This document shows positions 25,192 to 33,820 of a DNA stretch of 64,000 bases, in pieces. Location of the stretch: positions 360,099 to 424,098 of the forward strand of contig NZ_AUBS01000002.1 in the NCBI RefSeq assembly GCF_000429365.1, read 5' to 3'. The DNA is from Pseudodonghicola xiamenensis DSM 18339 (GTDB lineage Bacteria > Pseudomonadota > Alphaproteobacteria > Rhodobacterales > Rhodobacteraceae). The number at the start of each line of letters is the position of its first letter. Position 1 is the first letter of the stretch. The translations under genes were made by a program, and so were the position numbers. Under the pieces are notes generated by a model that did no database searches, was not told the origin of the DNA, and was given only the letters and a program-made list of their open reading frames with translations.

Positions 25192-25802
25192 TGTCGTTGC
25201 AATTTCTTCTGACCGCCTTCGTCGTGGTGATCGCACCGGGAACCGGGGTGCTCTACACTCTGGCGCTCGGCCTTGGGCAGGGGCGCCGCGCTGCGCTCTG
25301 GGCGGCTCTGGGCTGCACCTTCGGCATCGTGCCGCATCTTCTGGCGGCAACGCTGGGGCTGGCGGCAATCCTGCACGCCTCGGCCCTTCTGTTCAACGCG
25401 GTGAAATTCGCCGGCGTCGCCTATCTGCTCTATCTCGCCTGGCAATCGCTGAAATCGGGCGGCGCGCTCAGCGTCGCGGCGCAACGCAGCGGGGAACCCG
25501 GCTGGCGCATCGCCCGGCGCGGCGCATTGATCAACATCCTGAATCCGAAGCTGTCGGTCTTCTTCCTGGCACTGCTGCCGCCGTTCCTGTCGGGCGATCC
25601 ATCCACCGCGACGGCCGAGATGGCGGGGCTGGGCGGCATCTTCATGGCGATGACGCTGGCGGTCTTCGCACTTTACGGCATTTGCGCCGCACAGGCCCGC
25701 GCCCTGGTGCTGGGATCCGAGCGGGTGATGCGCTGGCTCAACCGCTCCTTTGCGGCACTTTTCGCGGCCCTGGCCGGCCGTCTGGCCCTGGAGCGGATCT
25801 GA
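25191..25802 (+). CDS. LysE-family exporter
   Basis: 203 residues, about six hydrophobic segments. VVVIAPGTGVLYTLALGLGQ (P-G-T/P-G-x motif after TM1), GVAYLLYLAWQSLKSG and GALINILNPKLSVFFLALLP (NPK). Paralogous in fold to the LysE gene at 18003 but clearly different in sequence. Overlaps ispH by one base, so it is translated with it. Substrate not evident. Confidence 0.86.
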   Translation: MSLQFLLTAFVVVIAPGTGVLYTLALGLGQGRRAALWAALGCTFGIVPHLLAATLGLAAILHASALLFNAVKFAGVAYLLYLAWQSLKSGGALSVAAQRSGEPGWRIARRGALINILNPKLSVFFLALLPPFLSGDPSTATAEMAGLGGIFMAMTLAVFALYGICAAQARALVLGSERVMRWLNRSFAALFAALAGRLALERI

Positions 25803-25803
25803 G

Positions 25804-26259
25804 ATGCTGCGCGGCGTCCCCACCACCGCCCGTTTGCTGGGTCTTCTGGCTCTTGCTCCCTTCGTCTGGGGCATCGCCACCCATTTCAGCCCCGATCTCA
25901 CCGCCTGGGGAGCGGCCCGGCTGGGGCCGCGCTTCGTGGCACCCTATGTGCAGCTCTTCTTCGGCTCGGCGATGCTCTGCTTCTTCTGCGGCGCGCTTTG
26001 GGGCAATGCCGGTCGCGCCGGTGGCGCCCTCGGGGTTGCCGCCCTCATCCTGGCGATCGTTCCGGTGGTTTGGGCCTATGTGGTCAACGGGAGCGGGCCT
26101 GTCTCTGACTCGATGAACCTGATCTTCGGTTTCGCAGGCCTGACCCTGCTGGATCTCGCCTTCGCCTATTGGCGGCTGGTGCCCTCCTGGTGGCTGCGAC
26201 TGCGGTTGCCGATGGCCATTGTCATCATCGGCAGTCTCGCCGTCGAGGTCTATTTGTGA
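25804..26259 (+). CDS. DUF3429 family membrane protein
   Basis: 151 residues, five hydrophobic segments ([91 protein letters not shown]). Matches the small DUF3429 (TMEM69-like) family of unknown function. The stop overlaps the GTG start of the next gene. Confidence 0.8.
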   Translation: MLRGVPTTARLLGLLALAPFVWGIATHFSPDLTAWGAARLGPRFVAPYVQLFFGSAMLCFFCGALWGNAGRAGGALGVAALILAIVPVVWAYVVNGSGPVSDSMNLIFGFAGLTLLDLAFAYWRLVPSWWLRLRLPMAIVIIGSLAVEVYL

Positions 26260-26849
26260 GCGATCCCGAAACCATCGCCGTCTATGACCGCCGCGCCGCT
26301 GATTATGCCGCCCGGAACGAGCGCTATGTCCGCCGCGACCCCCAGCTTGCCGCCTTTATCGCCGCCTGCCCCCCGGGCGGTCGCGTGCTGGATCTGGGCT
26401 GCGGTCCCGGCACCTCTTCGGCGCGGATGGCCGAGGCCGGCCTCAGGGTCGACGCCACCGACGCCTCGGCGGAAATGATCGCGCTGGCCGCCCGCGCCCC
26501 CGGCGTCACAGCCAGGCAAGCCACCTTCGACCAGATCGAAGGCACCGACATCTATGACGGCATCTGGGCCGGCTTCTGCCTGCTGCACGCCCCGCGCTCG
26601 GATTTCCCCCGCCATCTGACGGCCCTGCGCCAGGCCTTGAAACCCGGCGGACAATTCGCCATCGGCATGAAGCTGGGCGAAGGCGAGGCGCGCGACCAGA
26701 TCGGCCGGCACTACACTTACTACACGCATGAGGCGCTGATGGATCATCTAAGCACCGCGGGTTTTACCCCCGCTAGCGAGACACGCGAACAGGGCAAGGG
26801 GCTGGATGGCAGCCCGGCCGATCTGATCACGGTGATCTGCAATGGCTAA
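26256..26849 (+). CDS. SAM-dependent class I methyltransferase
   Basis: 197 residues from GTG 26256, overlapping the previous stop (GTGA). Motif [21 protein letters not shown] (residues about 45-65), the acidic [13 protein letters not shown] of motif II, and [20 protein letters not shown]. The C-terminal [20 protein letters not shown] marks a complete Rossmann methyltransferase. Substrate not evident. Overlaps rnhA by 8 bases. Confidence 0.87.
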   Translation: MSDPETIAVYDRRAADYAARNERYVRRDPQLAAFIAACPPGGRVLDLGCGPGTSSARMAEAGLRVDATDASAEMIALAARAPGVTARQATFDQIEGTDIYDGIWAGFCLLHAPRSDFPRHLTALRQALKPGGQFAIGMKLGEGEARDQIGRHYTYYTHEALMDHLSTAGFTPASETREQGKGLDGSPADLITVICNG

Positions 26850-27309
26850 GCTTTTCGCCTATACTGATGGTGCCTGCTCCGGAAACCCCGGGCCCGGCGG
26901 CTGGGGGGTGTTGCTGCGCGCGATGGAGGGTTCCGAAATCGTCAAGCAACGCGAACTGAAGGGCGGCGAGGCGCAGACCACCAACAATCGGATGGAGCTT
27001 CTGGCGGCAATCAACGCGCTGGAGAGCCTGACCCGGCCGACCGAAATCACCATCGTCACCGACAGCAACTATGTGAAGAACGGCATTACCGGCTGGATCT
27101 TCGGCTGGAAGACGAACGGTTGGAAGAATGCCGCCAAGAAGCCCGTCGCCAATGCCGAGCTGTGGAAACGGCTGGATGCAGCACAGCACCAACACAAGGT
27201 GACCTGGACCTGGGTCAAGGGGCACGCCGGCCACCCCGAGAACGAGCGTGCCGATGAACTGGCGCGCGAAGGCATGAAGCCATTCAAGACGCCTGCCACC
27301 ACCCGCTGA
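26842..27309 (+). CDS. rnhA: Ribonuclease HI
   Basis: 155 residues. Catalytic acidic set: [20 protein letters not shown] (Asp9), [16 protein letters not shown] (Glu), [14 protein letters not shown] (Asp) and the final Asp in [34 protein letters not shown] carries the handle and His. Cleaves RNA in RNA:DNA hybrids. A short GC-rich spacer (27310-27342) separates it from the convergent regulator. Confidence 0.96.
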   Translation: MAKLFAYTDGACSGNPGPGGWGVLLRAMEGSEIVKQRELKGGEAQTTNNRMELLAAINALESLTRPTEITIVTDSNYVKNGITGWIFGWKTNGWKNAAKKPVANAELWKRLDAAQHQHKVTWTWVKGHAGHPENERADELAREGMKPFKTPATTR

Positions 27310-27342
27310 AGCGACTGAACCGGCAAGCCCGCCCGCGCGGGC

Positions 27343-27762
27343 TCAACCCTTTCTAGGCCTGACGTAGATGTCCAGCGTATGGCTGACGATGTCAAAGCCA
27401 TACTGCCGGGCGATCTCTTCCTGGATGCGCTCGATCTCGTCCGAGCGGAATTCGACCACTTCGCCGGTCTCGACATTGATGAAATGGTCGTGATGCGTTT
27501 CCGGCACGATCTCGAACCGCATCCGGCCATCGGCAAAGCTGTGACGTTCGATCAACCCGTGTTCGGCCAGGGTGTTCACCGTGCGGTAGATCGTGGCGAT
27601 ATTCACGCCCGGTTCGATCGCTTCGACGCGACGATGCAGCTCTTCGACATCCGGGTGATCGTCCGACGCCTCCAGCACCTGAAGGATCACCCGACGCGGT
27701 CCGGTCAGACGCAGCCCTTCCTGCCGGCAACGTTCAGTCAATGTCGGGTGCGCCTTGGTCAT
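27343..27762 (-). CDS. Fur-family metalloregulator, probably Mur (manganese-responsive)
   Basis: 139 residues. Winged-helix part: RLTGPRRVILQVLEASDDHP, then NIATIYRTVNTLAEHGLIER (recognition helix). Metal site: RFEIVPETHHDHFINVETGE, with the HHDH motif but Asn where many Fur proteins have Cys, and no CXXC structural zinc motif. In alphaproteobacteria Fur homologues divergent from sitABCD act as the manganese regulator Mur, and this gene is divergent from exactly such an operon. A zinc- or iron-sensing role cannot be excluded. Confidence 0.85.
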   Translation of the reverse strand: MTKAHPTLTERCRQEGLRLTGPRRVILQVLEASDDHPDVEELHRRVEAIEPGVNIATIYRTVNTLAEHGLIERHSFADGRMRFEIVPETHHDHFINVETGEVVEFRSDEIERIQEEIARQYGFDIVSHTLDIYVRPRKG

Positions 27763-27883
27763 GCCACGCGGCCTTTCTTCGTCGAAATCTGCAAACCGGC
27801 CGCGATCCGCCTGGCCGCGCCACCGTCCTGCAGCCCTAGCATAGCCCCCCGGAAAGGTCACCACGCGGCGACGGCCCCGAAGA

Positions 27884-27898
27884 TGCAAACGCATTGCA
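27884..27898 (+). promoter_or_regulatory. Candidate Mur operator 1
   Basis: TGCAA-ACGCA-TTGCA: a perfect dyad with 5-bp arms, 5-bp spacer, followed by a further TTGCA-type half (27900-27904). Lies between the Fur-family gene and sitA. The TGCAA/TTGCA type fits the Mur-responsive sequences described in rhizobia, as I recall them. Confidence 0.55.
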
Positions 27899-27930
27899 CT
27901 TGCATTACCAGAAGGAAAGGTTACTCATAT

Positions 27931-27947
27931 ATGCGAATCACTCGCAT
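27931..27947 (+). promoter_or_regulatory. Candidate operator dyad 2 (sit promoter)
   Basis: ATGCGA-ATCAC-TCGCAT: a perfect inverted repeat with 6-bp arms and 5-bp spacer, 37 bases before the sitA start. The spacing between centres of the two dyads is about 48 bp. Same arm/spacer geometry as operator 1, though arm sequence differs. Confidence 0.5.
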
Positions 27948-27983
27948 CTAAGCCTCAGCGCAACGACCATGAAAGGACATTCC

Positions 27984-28889
27984 ATGCCCAAATCCCTGAG
28001 CTTGCTGATCGCGGCCGCCGTTACCGCTGCGCTGATGGCGGGCTACGCGCGGGCAGATGCCCCCCGGATCAAGGTGGTCACGACCTTCACGGTTCTGGCC
28101 GATATGGCGCGCCAGGTGGCCGGCGACGCCGCCGATGTAGTCTCGATCACCAAGCCCGGGGCGGAGATCCACGGCTATCAGCCGACACCCCGCGATCTGC
28201 TCCAGGCGCAGGACGCGGACCTGATCCTGTGGAACGGCATGAATCTCGAACTTTGGTTCGAACAATTCCTCCGCAATCTGGGCAACATCCCATCGGTCAC
28301 CCTGACCGAAGGCATAGACCCGATCCCGATCGCCGCCGGCGCATATCAGGGGCTGCCCAACCCGCATGCCTGGATGGGGCTTGAAAACGCGATGGTCTAT
28401 GTCGACAATATCGCCACCGCGCTCTCGGCCCGCGATCCCGGCAACACTGCCACCTACATGCAGAACGCCGCCGCCTATAAGGACAGGCTGCGCGCGATAC
28501 TGGAACCGATGAAAGCCGAAATCGCCGCCCTGCCCGCGCCCCAGCGCTGGCTGGTCACCTGCGAAGGGGCCTTTAGCTATCTCGCCCGCGATCTAGGCCT
28601 CCGGGAACTGTACCTCTGGCCGATGAACGCCGATCAGATGGGCACGCCGCAACAGGTGCGCCGGGTGATCGACACGGTCGAGGAGAATGAGATCCCCGTG
28701 GTCTTCTGCGAGAGCACCGTCAACACCGCCCCGGCCAGACAGGTCGCCCGAGAAACCGGCGCGCAATATGGCGGCGTGCTCTATGTCGACAGCCTCAGCA
28801 CGCCCGACGGGCCTGTGCCCTCTTATCTCGACCTGCTCAAGGTCACCACGCAGACCGTCGTTGACGGGCTCACCGCGGCCGGAAATTGA
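27984..28889 (+). CDS. sitA: Manganese/iron ABC transporter substrate-binding protein
   Basis: 301 residues from ATG 27984 (AAGGA 6 nt upstream). Signal peptide [20 protein letters not shown] to YARADA. Cluster A-I metal-binding residues: His63 in [10 protein letters not shown], His128 in NPHAWMG, Glu194 in [10 protein letters not shown] and Asp269 in LYVDSLS. The His-His-Glu-Asp set is the one known for Mn/Fe proteins (PsaA/SitA), not the three-His set of ZnuA. Periplasmic; delivers metal to SitCD. Confidence 0.92.
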   Translation: MPKSLSLLIAAAVTAALMAGYARADAPRIKVVTTFTVLADMARQVAGDAADVVSITKPGAEIHGYQPTPRDLLQAQDADLILWNGMNLELWFEQFLRNLGNIPSVTLTEGIDPIPIAAGAYQGLPNPHAWMGLENAMVYVDNIATALSARDPGNTATYMQNAAAYKDRLRAILEPMKAEIAALPAPQRWLVTCEGAFSYLARDLGLRELYLWPMNADQMGTPQQVRRVIDTVEENEIPVVFCESTVNTAPARQVARETGAQYGGVLYVDSLSTPDGPVPSYLDLLKVTTQTVVDGLTAAGN

Positions 28890-28902
28890 GGAGAGACAGC
28901 AG

Positions 28903-29790
28903 ATGCAACAGCCTCCCTCCGAACCGGCGCCCTCCGCCACCAGCAGCGGGATCATGGCCCGTGATGTGACCGTCACCTATCGCAATGGACACACAGCCCT
29001 GCATAACGCGAGCTTCGAAATTCCGCGCGGTACGGTGACCGCCCTGGTCGGTGTCAATGGGGCCGGGAAATCGACCCTGTTCAAGGCGATCATGGGGTTT
29101 GTCCCGCTTGCCCGGGGCGATATCCGCCTCCTCGGCATGACGGTGAAACAGGCCCTGAAACAAAATCTCATCGCCTATGTGCCTCAGTCCGAAGAAGTCG
29201 ACTGGTCGTTTCCCGTACTGGTCGAGGATGTGGTGATGATGGGCCGCTATGGCCATATGGGCCTGCTGCGCCGCCCATCGCGGCAAGATCGCGACGCGGT
29301 GGAGACGGCGCTCGCACGGGTCGGCATGACGGCCTATCGCCACCGCCAGATCGGCGAACTGTCCGGCGGGCAGCGCAAACGGGTCTTTCTGGCCCGGGCC
29401 CTGGCACAGGACGGGCAGGTCATCTTGCTTGACGAACCCTTCACCGGGGTCGACGTGAAAACCGAAGAGCAGATCATCGCCCTGTTGCGCGCGCTGCGCG
29501 ACGAGGGCCGGGTGATGCTGGTATCGACCCACAACCTCGGCTCGGTACCGGAATTCTGTGATCGCACCATCTTGGTGAAGGGCACGGTCCTGGGTTTTGG
29601 CCCCACCGAAACCACCTTTACGCGCGCCGCTCTCGAAGCCGCCTTCGGCGGTGTTCTGCACCATTTCTCTCTGGGCGGGGCGGAACTGCATCAGGACGAC
29701 GACACGCGCCGACTGTCGATCCTGACCGATGACGAACGCCCCCTGGTGCAATACGGCAACGAAATCCGCCTGTCGGAGGACAGCGAATGA
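28903..29790 (+). CDS. sitB: Manganese/iron ABC transporter ATP-binding protein
   Basis: 295 residues. Walker [19 protein letters not shown], signature [20 protein letters not shown], Walker [13 protein letters not shown], switch His in [10 protein letters not shown]. The tail [20 protein letters not shown] is family-typical. Start ATG 28903 lies 13 bases after the sitA stop; the sitC start overlaps its stop (ATGA). Confidence 0.94.
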   Translation: MQQPPSEPAPSATSSGIMARDVTVTYRNGHTALHNASFEIPRGTVTALVGVNGAGKSTLFKAIMGFVPLARGDIRLLGMTVKQALKQNLIAYVPQSEEVDWSFPVLVEDVVMMGRYGHMGLLRRPSRQDRDAVETALARVGMTAYRHRQIGELSGGQRKRVFLARALAQDGQVILLDEPFTGVDVKTEEQIIALLRALRDEGRVMLVSTHNLGSVPEFCDRTILVKGTVLGFGPTETTFTRAALEAAFGGVLHHFSLGGAELHQDDDTRRLSILTDDERPLVQYGNEIRLSEDSE

Positions 29791-30647
29791 GCCCGCTTCT
29801 GGAGCCTTTCAGCTATGGCTACATGACCAATGCCATGTGGGTGTCGGCCCTTGTCGGCGCGGTCTGCGCCTTTCTCTCCGCCTATCTGATGCTGAAGGGC
29901 TGGTCCCTGATCGGAGACGCGCTATCGCATTCCGTGGTGCCGGGCGTCGCCGGCGCCTATCTGCTGGGCCTGCCCTTCGCCCTGGGGGCATTCCTGTCGG
30001 GCGGGCTGGCGGCGGCGGCAATGCTGTTCCTGTCGGATCGCTCCGGGCTGAAAGCGGATGTGATCATCGGCGTGATCTTCACCTCCTTCTTCGGGCTTGG
30101 GCTGTTCATGGCCTCGGTCAATCCGATGGCGGTGTCGATCCAGACCATCACCATGGGCAACATCTTGGCAATCGCTCCGGAGGACACCCTGCAACTGGCG
30201 ATCATCGGCGTCGTCTCTCTCGCGGTTCTGGCGCTGAAGTGGAAGGATCTGATGGTCGTCTTCTTCGACGAGAACCACGCCCGCTCGGTCGGGCTCAGAC
30301 CCGGGGCGCTGAAGGCGGTGTTCTTCGTTCTGCTCTCGGCCTGCGTCGTTGCGGCGATGCAGACCGTCGGCGCCTTTCTCGTCATCGCGATGGTGGTGAC
30401 CCCCGGCGCCACCGCCTATCTGCTGTGCGACCGCTTTCCCCGACTGATCGCGACATCGGTCGCCATCGGTACGATGACCAGTTTCACCGGCGCCTATGCC
30501 AGCTATTTCCTGGATGGCGCGACCGGCGGGATCATCGTGATCCTGCAGACACTGATCTTTCTCATCGCCTTCGTCTGGGCGCCGAAACACGGGCACCTGG
30601 CGGCCCGGCGCAAGGCCGCGCAGGCGCTGCGGGAGGGCCAGGCATGA
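29787..30647 (+). CDS. sitC: Manganese/iron ABC transporter permease (first)
   Basis: 286 residues, about eight membrane segments. ABC-3 family permease: [40 protein letters not shown] and [26 protein letters not shown] are characteristic. Overlaps sitB and sitD by 4 bases each. C-terminus basic ([19 protein letters not shown]). Confidence 0.93.
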   Translation: MSPLLEPFSYGYMTNAMWVSALVGAVCAFLSAYLMLKGWSLIGDALSHSVVPGVAGAYLLGLPFALGAFLSGGLAAAAMLFLSDRSGLKADVIIGVIFTSFFGLGLFMASVNPMAVSIQTITMGNILAIAPEDTLQLAIIGVVSLAVLALKWKDLMVVFFDENHARSVGLRPGALKAVFFVLLSACVVAAMQTVGAFLVIAMVVTPGATAYLLCDRFPRLIATSVAIGTMTSFTGAYASYFLDGATGGIIVILQTLIFLIAFVWAPKHGHLAARRKAAQALREGQA

Positions 30648-31501
30648 TACTGGACAGCTTGCTGGCCCCGTTTCAGTTCGGCTTCATGCAAAACGCCTTC
30701 TGGATCGCTCTGATCATCTCGGTGCCCACGGCGCTGCTGTCCTGTTTCCTGGTGCTGCGGGGCTGGGCCCTGATGGGAGACGCCGTCAGCCATGCGGTGC
30801 TGCCAGGGATCGTTCTGGCCTATATTCTGGGACTGCCGCTGATCCTCGGCGCCTTCGGTGCCGGCATGGTGACGGCGCTGGCGACGGGATATCTGTCGGA
30901 CAACAGCCGAGTAAAACAGGACACGGTGATGGGAGTGGTCTTCTCAGGCATGTTCGGGCTGGGCATCGTCCTTTATGTCGCGATCCAAACCAACGTACAT
31001 CTCGATCATATCCTCTTCGGCAATATGCTCGGGGTCGAAGCGACGGATCTCAGAACCGCCGGGCTGATCTCCCTTGTGGTGACCACGGCGCTGCTGCTGA
31101 GCTGGAAGGATCTGATGCTGCACGCGTTCGATCCGGCCCAGGCGAAAGCCTCTGGCCTTGCCGTCGGACTGCTGCATTATGGCCTGCTCGCGGCGCTGTC
31201 GCTGACCATCGTGGCGACGCTGTCGGCCACCGGGCTGATCTTGGCGGTGGGGTTGCTGATCACCCCAGGGGCCACGGCCTTTCTGCTCACCCGCCGGTTC
31301 GGCGCCATGCTGGCAACCGCCGTTGCGCTATGTGCCACCGCGACGGTGGGCGGGGTCTATGTCAGCTTCTTCCTCGACAGCGCGCCAGGGCCCACCATCA
31401 TCCTGATCCTGACCGCGATGTTCATCGCCGCCTTTGTGCACAGGACATGGCAGGGCCGACGCAGGCACCGCACCGAAGCTGTCCGAGGCAATAATCTTTG
31501 A
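30644..31501 (+). CDS. sitD: Manganese/iron ABC transporter permease (second)
   Basis: 285 residues from ATG 30644. Same ABC-3 fold: FLVLRGWALMGDAVSHAVLP, ILFGNMLGVEATDL, LSATGLILAVGLLITPGATA and a final hydrophobic helix TIILILTAMFIAAFVHRTWQ. The paired permease set sitC/sitD is diagnostic of SitABCD-type importers. Last gene of the operon. Confidence 0.93.
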   Translation: MILDSLLAPFQFGFMQNAFWIALIISVPTALLSCFLVLRGWALMGDAVSHAVLPGIVLAYILGLPLILGAFGAGMVTALATGYLSDNSRVKQDTVMGVVFSGMFGLGIVLYVAIQTNVHLDHILFGNMLGVEATDLRTAGLISLVVTTALLLSWKDLMLHAFDPAQAKASGLAVGLLHYGLLAALSLTIVATLSATGLILAVGLLITPGATAFLLTRRFGAMLATAVALCATATVGGVYVSFFLDSAPGPTIILILTAMFIAAFVHRTWQGRRRHRTEAVRGNNL

Positions 31502-31680
31502 GGCGATCGCGCCGCATGTGACAACGACCACTCGTCAATCCCGCAGGGGCGCGATTTCCTCATGGAAGGCGCCCCCGCCTTGGCCGGCAAAAGGACAATC
31601 GACGAGGTCATATGCGGCACAGACGCCCGCAGAGAGACAGGCCCCGCCGGAGCATCGCGAAACCATCGGCCTTGGCGAAT

Positions 31681-31720
31681 TCAAGCCACACGGGCTTGAC
31701 CTCAAGCCGGCTTCAAGTGG
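31681..31720 (+). promoter_or_regulatory. Double dyad upstream of the DUF2938 gene
   Basis: TCAAGCC (31681-31687) pairs with GGCTTGA (31693-31699), and TCAAGCC (31702-31708) with GGCTTCA (31709-31715). The two TCAAGCC copies are 21 bp apart, about two helical turns. A TTGACC at 31696-31701 resembles a -35 box, but no matching -10 is seen. Confidence 0.35.
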
Positions 31721-31763
31721 CATGGCCCCGGGCATCGTTTGATATGCAAGGGAAACCACCAAG

Positions 31764-32282
31764 ATGCCGCTGACCGACATTGAAATCCTGCCGCTGGCTT
31801 TCGAGGCCACGTTCCTCGGCGCCGGGGCAACGCTGATCATGGATCTCGTGGCGCTGGCCCGCCGCCGGCTTTTTGACACACCATCGCTGGACTATGCCCT
31901 AGTGGGGCGCTGGCTCGGCTCTTTGCCCAAGGGGCGGCTTGTGCATCGCCCGATCACCAAGAGCCCCCCGATCACCGGAGAGCGCCCTTTGGGATGGGCA
32001 GCACATTATCTGATCGGCATCATCTTCGCCGCGGCCTTTCTGCTGATCGCACCGCTGTCGCCCGGGGCCGGCCCCAGCCTGCCGTCGGCGCTGCTTTTCG
32101 GGCTGGCGACGGTGGGCGCACCGTTTTTCCTGCTACACCCCTGCCTTGGCGCTGGCATCGCCGCCCGCGCGACCCCACGTCCCTGGGTGGCGCGGCGCAA
32201 CAGCATGACTGCACATCTGTCCTTCGGGCTTGGGCTGTGGATCACCGGCTGGGCCCAGGCCATCGCCCTGTCGGCCGGATAA
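31764..32282 (+). CDS. DUF2938 family membrane protein
   Basis: 172 residues with about four to five hydrophobic segments. Landmarks of DUF2938: FEATFLGAGATLIMDLVALA, YALVGRWLGSLPKGRLVHRP, GERPLGWAAHYLIGIIFAAA and SMTAHLSFGLGLWITGWAQA. Function unknown. Monocistronic with its own dyad-containing upstream region; a GGCCC-rich stretch before the convergent reductase gene (AAGACCACGGCCCGC, CGGGCCGTGGTCC at 32326-32359) forms a long hairpin that probably ends both transcripts. Confidence 0.82.
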   Translation: MPLTDIEILPLAFEATFLGAGATLIMDLVALARRRLFDTPSLDYALVGRWLGSLPKGRLVHRPITKSPPITGERPLGWAAHYLIGIIFAAAFLLIAPLSPGAGPSLPSALLFGLATVGAPFFLLHPCLGAGIAARATPRPWVARRNSMTAHLSFGLGLWITGWAQAIALSAG

Positions 32283-32325
32283 CGCCGGAACCGCCCCGGC
32301 GCCGGCAACCTCCACAAGTTCCAAA

Positions 32326-32359
32326 AGACCACGGCCCGCACCATCACGGGCCGTGGTCC
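32326..32359. terminator. Bidirectional terminator hairpin
   Basis: GACCACGGCCCG (about 32328-32339) and CGGGCCGTGGTC (about 32347-32358) are perfect reverse complements of 12 bases around an 8-base loop, between the convergent DUF2938 and ferric-reductase-like genes. Flanking A and C runs give modest T-tails in either direction. Confidence 0.65.
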
Positions 32360-32390
32360 CCTAGAGCGAACCGACAGCGATAGCGGGCAG

Positions 32391-33737
32391 TCAGCGCATC
32401 TCGAACAATTCCTGATGGAAATTGCGATCGACGTTCAGCCCCTGCTGCGCGAAATCCTCGCGCAGGCTCTTGCCGAAACCGCTTGGCCCGCAGAACCACA
32501 GGCTGGCCTCGCGCCAGCCCGGCACCGCCTCGCGGATACGTTCACCGCCAAGACGGCCATCACGCGCATCAATCAGCAAATGCAGACGCACCTTGGCAGC
32601 ATGGGCCTCGGCAGCGATCCGCTCCAACGCGGCCTCATCGACCTCGCGCGTCGAATGAAACAGGTCGATTTCCGGGCGCTCGGTCCCCGGCGCCTCCTGG
32701 GCCAGTTCCTTCAACCGGGCCAGAAACGGGGTGATCCCGATACCGGCACCAATCCAGATCTGGCGCGGCGCCCCATCATCGAAGGTGAAACACCCATATG
32801 GGCCCTCGACGGTCACCTCCTGACCGACCTTCAGCCGTTCGGCAAGGCCAGTGGTATGATCGCCCAGTTCCTTGGTCACGAAAGTCACGGTGGGATCTTC
32901 CGGTGTCCAGGCCGAGGCGATGGTATAGGGATGCGCCCCCTCCAACCGGTTCGAGGTGACAAAGGCGAATTGCCCGGCCTGGTGCCCGGCCCAACCCGGC
33001 CGCAGACGGATTTCACTTTCCAGCGACCGCACGCCTGCATAGTTCCGCAGGCCGACGATCTCACCCGTCACCCGCCGACCGCGACCGATCGCCCCGAACA
33101 GCGAAACCAGCGCGGCATAGCAGCCGAGCAGGATCAGCACCGCCATGATTGCCCCCAGCGGGGTCATCCATTTGTCATAGTCGATCAACACCACCGAATG
33201 AAAAGCCAACACGAGATAAACCACGGGCAACACGCGGTGCGTATATCGGAACAACCGATAGGGGATCAGCTTGACCAAGGCGATCACCAGCAGAATCACC
33301 ACGGCATAGAAGGCCCATTCGCCGAGCCCCTCGGCAGTGCCGCGCAGCGAGCGAAAGAACGCCTGTACGGGATCGGTGATTTCTGGACGAGGCCCGCGCT
33401 CCGGCCGCGCAAGCAGCCCGGCCCCCACCGCCCATTTCGGCGCCTCCGACCAGAGCCAGTGAAACACCGCGAGGCCAAGCGCCCCGATCCCGAGCCATTT
33501 GTGAAAGCGGTACATCTTGTCCAGACCGCCCAGCCGCCGTTCGACCCAGCGCGGTCGCAGGGACAAAATCATCGCAATGCTCATCGCCGCCATGGCAACA
33601 ACGCCGGACCACTGCATGATCGAGTCACGCAGCGCAAAAATGCCCGAGGCAGTCAGGATTTCCGGGCTGACCGCCAGCCACAGCAAGGCGATCGCGGCCC
33701 AAAAGCCCCAGAAAATCTGCAAATTCGTTCGTGTCAT
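32391..33737 (-). CDS. Ferric-reductase-like transmembrane flavocytochrome
   Basis: 448 residues. The N-terminal half has about six membrane segments with candidate heme histidines in MYRFHKWLGIGALGLAVFHW and YTHRVLPVVYLVLAFHSVVL. The C-terminal half is a ferredoxin-reductase unit: FAD-binding HPYTIASAW, the WIGAGIGITPFLARLKELAQ NAD(P) loop and the end WFCGPSGFGKSLREDF. It should pass electrons from NAD(P)H through FAD and heme across the inner membrane to iron or another acceptor. It sits next to the two-component system, separated from the kinase by a gap with an inverted repeat. Confidence 0.86.
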   Translation of the reverse strand: MTRTNLQIFWGFWAAIALLWLAVSPEILTASGIFALRDSIMQWSGVVAMAAMSIAMILSLRPRWVERRLGGLDKMYRFHKWLGIGALGLAVFHWLWSEAPKWAVGAGLLARPERGPRPEITDPVQAFFRSLRGTAEGLGEWAFYAVVILLVIALVKLIPYRLFRYTHRVLPVVYLVLAFHSVVLIDYDKWMTPLGAIMAVLILLGCYAALVSLFGAIGRGRRVTGEIVGLRNYAGVRSLESEIRLRPGWAGHQAGQFAFVTSNRLEGAHPYTIASAWTPEDPTVTFVTKELGDHTTGLAERLKVGQEVTVEGPYGCFTFDDGAPRQIWIGAGIGITPFLARLKELAQEAPGTERPEIDLFHSTREVDEAALERIAAEAHAAKVRLHLLIDARDGRLGGERIREAVPGWREASLWFCGPSGFGKSLREDFAQQGLNVDRNFHQELFEMR

Positions 33738-33766
33738 AATCTCATCTTTCTCGTTTGCCCCATGGG

Positions 33767-33792
33767 CTCGTGTGGCGATTGCTTCACACGAG
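33767..33792. repeat. Inverted repeat between kinase and flavocytochrome genes
   Basis: CTCGTGTG (33767-33774), 10-base spacer, CACACGAG (33785-33792): perfect 8-bp arms in the 83-base gap. No T-run follows on the minus strand, so an operator or an attenuator for the flavocytochrome gene is as likely as a kinase-gene terminator. Confidence 0.5.
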
Positions 33793-33820
33793 AAGACCGC
33801 GCGGATACCGCAGCTTCATA

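Noticed and set aside
31696..31726. MerR/SoxR-type promoter (TTGACC with 19-base dyad spacer)
   Set aside because: The expected -10 position reads CATGGC, not a promoter element, and no MerR-type regulator is adjacent.
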